In this document: positions 13,029 to 16,976 of the stretch, piece after piece
Position numbering within the stretch: position 1 is the stretch's first letter
How the letters are laid out: each line of letters starts with the position of its first letter
Assembly (NCBI GenBank): GCA_030550295.1
Contig: JAUQPQ010000032.1
Span: 1-16,976, forward strand
From: Chloroflexota bacterium
GTDB taxonomy: Bacteria > Chloroflexota > Dehalococcoidia > SM23-28-2 > HRBIN24
DNA: 16,976 bases
Direction of reading: 5' to 3'
Made by a program: the position numbers and the translations under genes
The notes under the pieces: generated by a model
The model's input: the letters and a program-made list of their open reading frames with translations, nothing else
Told to the model about the DNA's origin: nothing
The model's database searches: none

Positions 13029-14759
13029 ATGGCTGGGGCCTACCTGGAGCACATGGAGGGCGTTATAGCGGCAGCTAGGGGCGATATCCCTGGCGACCTA
13101 CTTTTCAAAAGGGCCCGCATAGTCAACGTCTTCACCTCCGAGGTGGAGGAGGGGGACGTCCTCATAAAGGACGGATACGTAGCTGCCATCGGCCCTGGCT
13201 ACCGGGCGCAGGAGGCGGTGGATCTTCAGGGGGCTTATCTACTGCCAGGACTCATCGACGGTCATGTCCATTTGGAGAGTTCCTATCTGTACGTTGACCA
13301 GTATGCCCGGGCAGTAGTGCCTCGGGGAACCACTTCCGTGGTGACCGATCTCCACGAGCTGGCCAACGTGGCCGGACTCAGGGGCCTGCGGCGTTACCTG
13401 CGCGATGCTCGCTCTTTGCCTCTGGACGTCTTCCTAATGGTGCCCTCGTGCGTTCCTGCCACCTTCCACCTAGAGACTTCAGGGGCAACGTTGGGCCCTC
13501 GGGAGATACGGACGGCCCTCCGCTGGCCTGAGGCCATTGGCCTAGGGGAACTTATGAACTTCCCAGGGGTCATCCAAGGGCACCATGCCTGCTTGGACAA
13601 GGTGAAGGCAGCCTGGGGTCACGTCCTAGATGGACATGCCCCCAAGGTGAGGGGAAAGGACCTCAACGCCTACTTGTGCGCAGGGCCCCGCTCGGACCAC
13701 GAAACTACCCAGTGGGAGGAGGGGCAAGAGAAGTTGCGCCGCGGCATGTACCTGATGATCCGTGAAGGGACTACTGAAAAGAACCTGGAGGAGCTCCTGC
13801 CCTTGGTATCTGACGATACTTACCCCCGCTGCATGCTGGTGGTAGATGACCGCTCCTGCCGGGACCTCCTCTACGAGGGCGATATGGACGCCGTAGTGCG
13901 GAAAGCTGTGCGCTTGGGGCTCCGCCCCATAAGGGCCATCCAGATGGCCACCATCATCCCTGCCACTCACTTCGGGCTGCGCCAGCATGGGGCGGTGGCC
14001 CCAGGCTATGTGGCCAACCTTATCGTCGCTGACGACCTATATGACTTGCGCGCGCGTCAGGTGTACTATCGGGGAAGGCTAGTGGCCCAAGAAGGGCGCC
14101 CCCTCTTCCAGGGGATAAGGCGCACACCTCGGTGGCTCATGCGCACCGTTAGGCCTGTTGAGCTTAGCGTCGACTCCTTCCGCCTGCGGGCCCGTCCTGG
14201 CCCCCTTCCTGTCATTGAAATCGTGCCCCGTCAGATCATCACCCGAAGGATAGAGGCATCCCCCCCTCGCCAGGGCGATTATGTCCTAGCCGACCCCTCC
14301 CAGGACATCCTCAAGCTGGCGGTGGTAGAGAGGCACAAAGGGACAGGGAACGTAGGCCTTGGCCTGGTGAAAGGGTTTGGCCTAAAGAGGGGGGCCATCG
14401 CCTCGTCCTTTGCCCACGACTCCCACAACCTCGTCATCGTAGGGGCCAACGAGGAAGATATGCTTACGGCCTGCCACGAGATTTGGCGCATGCAAGGTGG
14501 CCTTACCGCTGTATGCGATGGGCAGGTCTTGGCCTCCCTGCCCCTGCCCATCGCTGGGCTTATGTCGCCCAGGCCCCTGGAGGAGGTAGCCAAGGCCCTA
14601 GATGAGGTGGAAGGGGCGGCGAGGGAGCTAGGGGCTACCGTCCCTGCCCCCTTTGCCGTCCTTTCTTTCCTGGCTCTTCCTGTCATACCCGATCTAAGGG
14701 TGACCGATAAAGGGTTGGTAGACGTGATGGCGGCAAGCATCATCTCCCTAGCAGCTTGA
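13029..14759 (+). CDS. ade: Adenine deaminase
   Basis: Hydrolyses adenine to hypoxanthine and ammonia; amidohydrolase-superfamily enzyme with a binuclear metal centre. The 576-residue protein, of normal length, shows IDGHVHLESS (76-85, metal His79 and His81), TDLHELANV (106-114), MVPSCVPAT (137-145), GLGELMNFPG (171-180) with bridging Glu174, DGHAP (201-205), RSDHE (221-225), VDDR (272-275) with the catalytic Asp, and a C-terminal domain with SFAHDSHN (460-467) and LPLPIAGLMS (504-513). Around the catalytic Asp the run DDRSCRDLLYEGDMD departs from the form I recall, which has His where Ser and Asp stand here. AGGGGGGT lies 6 bases before the ATG; ATG 13050 is a possible alternative. One base separates it from the hpt stop. 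Confidence 0.94.
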   Translation: MAGAYLEHMEGVIAAARGDIPGDLLFKRARIVNVFTSEVEEGDVLIKDGYVAAIGPGYRAQEAVDLQGAYLLPGLIDGHVHLESSYLYVDQYARAVVPRGTTSVVTDLHELANVAGLRGLRRYLRDARSLPLDVFLMVPSCVPATFHLETSGATLGPREIRTALRWPEAIGLGELMNFPGVIQGHHACLDKVKAAWGHVLDGHAPKVRGKDLNAYLCAGPRSDHETTQWEEGQEKLRRGMYLMIREGTTEKNLEELLPLVSDDTYPRCMLVVDDRSCRDLLYEGDMDAVVRKAVRLGLRPIRAIQMATIIPATHFGLRQHGAVAPGYVANLIVADDLYDLRARQVYYRGRLVAQEGRPLFQGIRRTPRWLMRTVRPVELSVDSFRLRARPGPLPVIEIVPRQIITRRIEASPPRQGDYVLADPSQDILKLAVVERHKGTGNVGLGLVKGFGLKRGAIASSFAHDSHNLVIVGANEEDMLTACHEIWRMQGGLTAVCDGQVLASLPLPIAGLMSPRPLEEVAKALDEVEGAARELGATVPAPFAVLSFLALPVIPDLRVTDKGLVDVMAASIISLAA

Positions 14760-14770
14760 GGGGGAAGCCC

Positions 14771-15277
14771 ATGCGGTGGGACGCCATCAGGGAGGTGAAT
14801 TTGCCAGAGCATGTGGTGGGGGCCCTCTTTCTCACCTCTATGCTGGGGCGACAGCGTCCGTTACAGCAGGACATAGAGAAAGCTAAGGCCTTGGGCGTTA
14901 CTGCCGTCATTTCCCTCTCACCCCGGGACGAGGTGGAAGAGAAATCGCCCCAATATGCCCAGGCTTTAAGGGAAGGGGGATTGCCTTGGCCAGTAGAGTT
15001 TCTGCCCATCGATAACGGTGGGGTTCCTACAAACTTGCAAGCATACCGTGAGGCTGTGCAAGGACTGGCAGAGAGGATACGCCGGGGCCAGAGGCTGCTT
15101 TTACACTGCGCCGGAGGGCTAGGGAGGACGGGTTTAGTGGCTATAAGCATACTGATGGCCCTCGGCGTCCCCTTAGAAGAGGCCACAGATCGGGTGAGAA
15201 AGGCTGGATCCTCGCCAGAGACGCCCGAACAGTGGCAGTTCCTCCGTCTTTTGGGGCAAGGCTATTTGTCCTCTTAA
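14771..15277 (+). CDS. Protein-tyrosine/dual-specificity phosphatase-like protein (HCX5R)
   Basis: A 168-residue cysteine phosphatase with the signature HCAGGLGRTG (112-121): nucleophile Cys113 and phosphate-binding Arg119. Asp81 in LPIDNGGVP is the likely general acid. The rest (AVISLSPRDEVEE, 45-57, and the helical tail) resembles the small CDKN3-like and atypical dual-specificity phosphatases. No membrane segment or signal peptide is seen, so it acts in the cytoplasm. Substrates could be phosphotyrosine or phosphoserine proteins, or a small phosphorylated metabolite; the sequence does not decide. I chose ATG 14771 because GAGGGGGAAG precedes it. It lies 11 bases after ade and 20 bases before nadB, inside the NAD/purine cluster, where no such phosphatase is expected. 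Confidence 0.85.
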   Translation: MRWDAIREVNLPEHVVGALFLTSMLGRQRPLQQDIEKAKALGVTAVISLSPRDEVEEKSPQYAQALREGGLPWPVEFLPIDNGGVPTNLQAYREAVQGLAERIRRGQRLLLHCAGGLGRTGLVAISILMALGVPLEEATDRVRKAGSSPETPEQWQFLRLLGQGYLSS

Positions 15278-15297
15278 GCGGGCACCGGGTGACCGTT

Positions 15298-16830
15298 GTG
15301 GGAAGCCAATATGACTATGTGGTGGTAGGGTCGGGGATCGCTGGCCTATATGCTGCCCTGTTGGCCGCCGAACACGGCTCGGTGCTGGTGGTGACCAAGG
15401 GCACCATAGATGAGTGCAACACCCGTTGGGCCCAAGGGGGGATCGCTGCTCCTGTAGGGCCTGGGGATTCGCCCGAGCTTCATATGCGCGACACGGTGGA
15501 GGCGGGGGCCGGCCTCTCCGATCCTGAGGCGGCTGCCGTTTTGGCGCAGGAAGCGGCCGAGCGCATAGCTGACCTGGTCCGCCTGGGTGTACAGTTCGAC
15601 ACGTTGGAGGGGGAGGTGGCCCTGGCCAGGGAGGGGGGGCACTCCCTTCCCCGCATCCTCCACGCCGGAGGCGACGCTACCGGTGCCCACCTGGAGACGG
15701 CTCTGGCTGATGCCCTGAAACGATGCGGCATCCCCCTCTGGGAGGATTGCCTGGCTACCCAAATACTAGTAGAAGACGGGCAAGCTTTAGGCCTGGAGGT
15801 CCTTTTTTGCACCAGAGGGGAGCGCGCCTCCCTATCTTGTCGGTTCCTAGTGTTGGCCACGGGTGGGGCAGGGCAGATGTTCCAGCTCACCACCAATTCG
15901 CCCGTGGCCACAGGGGATGGGATCGCCTTGGCCTACAGGGCCGGGGCCGAAGTGATGGACATGGAGTTCATCCAGTTTCACCCCACTGCCTTGCGGGTGC
16001 CAGGGGCTCCCCCCCTACTTATCACCGAGGCGGTGCGCGGCGAAGGGGCGATCCTCCTCAACGTCTGTGGGGAGAGGTTCATGCCCCGGTACCATCCTTT
16101 GGGGGAGCTGGCCCCGCGCGATGTGGTGGCTGCTGCTATTGTGCAGGAGATGGCCCTTACAGGTGCGCCCCACGTCTTTCTGGACATGCGAGGCCTCTCC
16201 CGTGAGCGGATTATGGCCCGTTTCCCCCAGGTGTATGCTACCTGTCGGCGCTGGGGAATAGACCCCGCCTGTGAGCCCGTTCCTGTGGCCCCCGCTGCCC
16301 ATTACACCATCGGTGGCATCCGCACCAACCTATGGGGGGAGACGACTATCCGTGGCGTATATGCCTGTGGAGAGTGTGCCTGCACAGGCGTCCATGGAGC
16401 CAACCGTTTGGCCTCCAACTCCCTCCTGGAGACGGTCGTGTTCGCCAAGAGGGTGGTAACAAGGACTTTGGAGGCTTCAGGGGGGAGTGCTGTACTTACC
16501 CCCCATGCCGTCACCCTTCCCCGGCGGCGTCCCGTGCCTGTGCCGTCCTTATCCCTTGAGTCTCTACAACGCCTCATGTGGGAGAAGGTCGGTCTGGAAA
16601 GGGAGGGGCCTTCCTTGGCCGAGGCAGCCGAAATCATCGCTTCCTGGCAAGAGTCCCTCCTGTCGCCTGACGACCGCCCCTCTCACGAGTTGGCGAACCT
16701 TCTCCTGTGCGCCCGCCTCACCACCGAGGCCGCCCTCATGCGGGAGGAGACGCGGGGATGCCATCGCCGTCGCGACTTCCCCTACCCTCGTCCCGAGTGG
16801 CAAAGGCACATCGTCTTTAGGGAGGGATGA
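15298..16830 (+). CDS. nadB: L-aspartate oxidase
   Basis: FAD enzyme oxidising aspartate to iminoaspartate for NadA, with oxygen or fumarate as electron acceptor. The 510-residue protein belongs to the succinate dehydrogenase/fumarate reductase flavoprotein family: GSGIAGLYAA (11-20, FAD dinucleotide loop), NTRWAQGGIAA (41-51), ATGGAGQMF (187-195), MEFIQFHPTAL (222-232), EAVRGEGA (244-251), AAHYTIGGI (333-341, active-site His335) and GVHGANRLASNSLLE (364-378). A short helical C-terminal domain follows, slightly shorter than in E. coli NadB. The start is uncertain. I chose GTG 15298 because GGGTGA lies 5 bases upstream and the Rossmann strand begins at once; in-frame GTG codons at 15289 and 15232 are alternatives, the latter inside the phosphatase gene. 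It overlaps nadC by 4 bases. Confidence 0.95.
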   Translation: MGSQYDYVVVGSGIAGLYAALLAAEHGSVLVVTKGTIDECNTRWAQGGIAAPVGPGDSPELHMRDTVEAGAGLSDPEAAAVLAQEAAERIADLVRLGVQFDTLEGEVALAREGGHSLPRILHAGGDATGAHLETALADALKRCGIPLWEDCLATQILVEDGQALGLEVLFCTRGERASLSCRFLVLATGGAGQMFQLTTNSPVATGDGIALAYRAGAEVMDMEFIQFHPTALRVPGAPPLLITEAVRGEGAILLNVCGERFMPRYHPLGELAPRDVVAAAIVQEMALTGAPHVFLDMRGLSRERIMARFPQVYATCRRWGIDPACEPVPVAPAAHYTIGGIRTNLWGETTIRGVYACGECACTGVHGANRLASNSLLETVVFAKRVVTRTLEASGGSAVLTPHAVTLPRRRPVPVPSLSLESLQRLMWEKVGLEREGPSLAEAAEIIASWQESLLSPDDRPSHELANLLLCARLTTEAALMREETRGCHRRRDFPYPRPEWQRHIVFREG

Positions 16831-16976
16831 TGGAGCTGGGGCTGCATCCGGCTCAACTGCGGCGCTTGGCTGAGCAGGCCCTTATGGAGGACAGGGCCTA
16901 CGAAGATATCACCACTGCTGCCCTTATCCCTTCTGACCAGCAAGGTCGGGGGGTCATCGTGGCCAAGAGGGAGGGG
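16827..16976 (+). CDS. nadC: Nicotinate-nucleotide pyrophosphorylase (quinolinate phosphoribosyltransferase), 3'-truncated by the window edge
   Basis: Joins quinolinate with PRPP to give nicotinate mononucleotide, CO2 and pyrophosphate. Only 50 codons are present. They show the family N-terminus: hydrophobic and helical L-R-R-L-A-E-Q-A-L, then the hallmark EDRAYEDITTAALIP, then GVIVAKREG, which aligns with the usual A-x-x-x-A-R-E-x-G. The frame stays open to the last base. ATG 16827 overlaps the nadB stop (ATGA) and a second ATG follows at 16830; AGGGAGGG just upstream suits either. Its position completes nadA, nadB and nadC in one co-directional run. Confidence 0.92.
   Translation, partial: MMELGLHPAQLRRLAEQALMEDRAYEDITTAALIPSDQQGRGVIVAKREG

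Noticed and set aside
14279..14812. Long open frame (177 codons) on the minus strand antisense to ade
   Set aside because: It lies wholly opposite a well-conserved ade and phosphatase start, has low-complexity Ser/Arg/Pro-rich composition typical of antisense frames in GC-rich genes and shows no motif.
15232..15297. Upstream GTG start for nadB inside the phosphatase gene
   Set aside because: It would add 22 residues (A-V-P-P-S-F-G...) unlike any NadB N-terminus, and the Rossmann FAD strand begins just after GTG 15298, which has a better ribosome binding site.
1..16976. CRISPR arrays, insertion sequences, phage or tRNA genes
   Set aside because: No spaced repeats, transposase or integrase motifs, terminal inverted repeats or cloverleaf sequences were found; coding density and composition look even throughout.

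Overview
The window is about 17 kb of gene-dense, GC-rich bacterial DNA carrying core metabolism. There are no phage, transposon, CRISPR, tRNA or rRNA signatures, and no gene-free stretch longer than about 110 bases. The gene content (a bifunctional phosphoglucose/phosphomannose isomerase, an AhcY without the usual C-terminal tail, MtnP with MtnA, and a Bacillus-like NadA) suggests a deep-branching bacterium. Chloroflexota, perhaps a Dehalococcoidia relative, is my best guess; this is an impression from gene content, not a computed placement.

Layout. (1) Positions 1-364 hold the 3' part of rpsI on the + strand. (2) Positions 361-8861 hold eight tightly packed minus-strand genes, transcribed mtnA, mtnP, GNAT acetyltransferase, ahcY, metK, sugar-1-phosphate nucleotidyltransferase, phosphohexomutase, PGI/PMI. 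Spacings run from overlaps to about 30 bases. The first five form a S-adenosylmethionine (SAM) supply and by-product clearance module; the last three form a nucleotide-sugar module. (3) An M20D-type amidohydrolase on the + strand (8930-10114) diverges from mtnA and converges with plsX on the minus strand (10100-11140). (4) From 11141 to the right edge a plus-strand cluster runs nadA, hpt, ade, an HCX5R phosphatase, nadB and nadC (cut by the window edge).

How the genes fit together. MetK makes SAM. AhcY hydrolyses S-adenosylhomocysteine, and MtnP phosphorolyses methylthioadenosine, releasing adenine; MtnA isomerises the resulting methylthioribose-1-phosphate. In the facing cluster Ade deaminates adenine to hypoxanthine and Hpt converts hypoxanthine to IMP, so adenine released by the minus-strand cluster can be recovered by the plus-strand cluster. 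NadB, NadA and NadC form the aspartate pathway to nicotinate mononucleotide. Hpt and NadC both use PRPP.

The most notable non-coding structure lies before nadA. A consensus -35 box TTGACA is followed, 17 bases on, by an extended -10-like element, and then by a palindrome (TAGTGTCA-AAA-TGACACTA, 11220-11238) just downstream of the expected transcription start. This looks like a repressor operator for the NAD/purine cluster. The window is otherwise mostly housekeeping. The best candidates for something not yet described are the NAD/purine/phosphatase operon with its operator and the acetyltransferase embedded in the SAM cluster.
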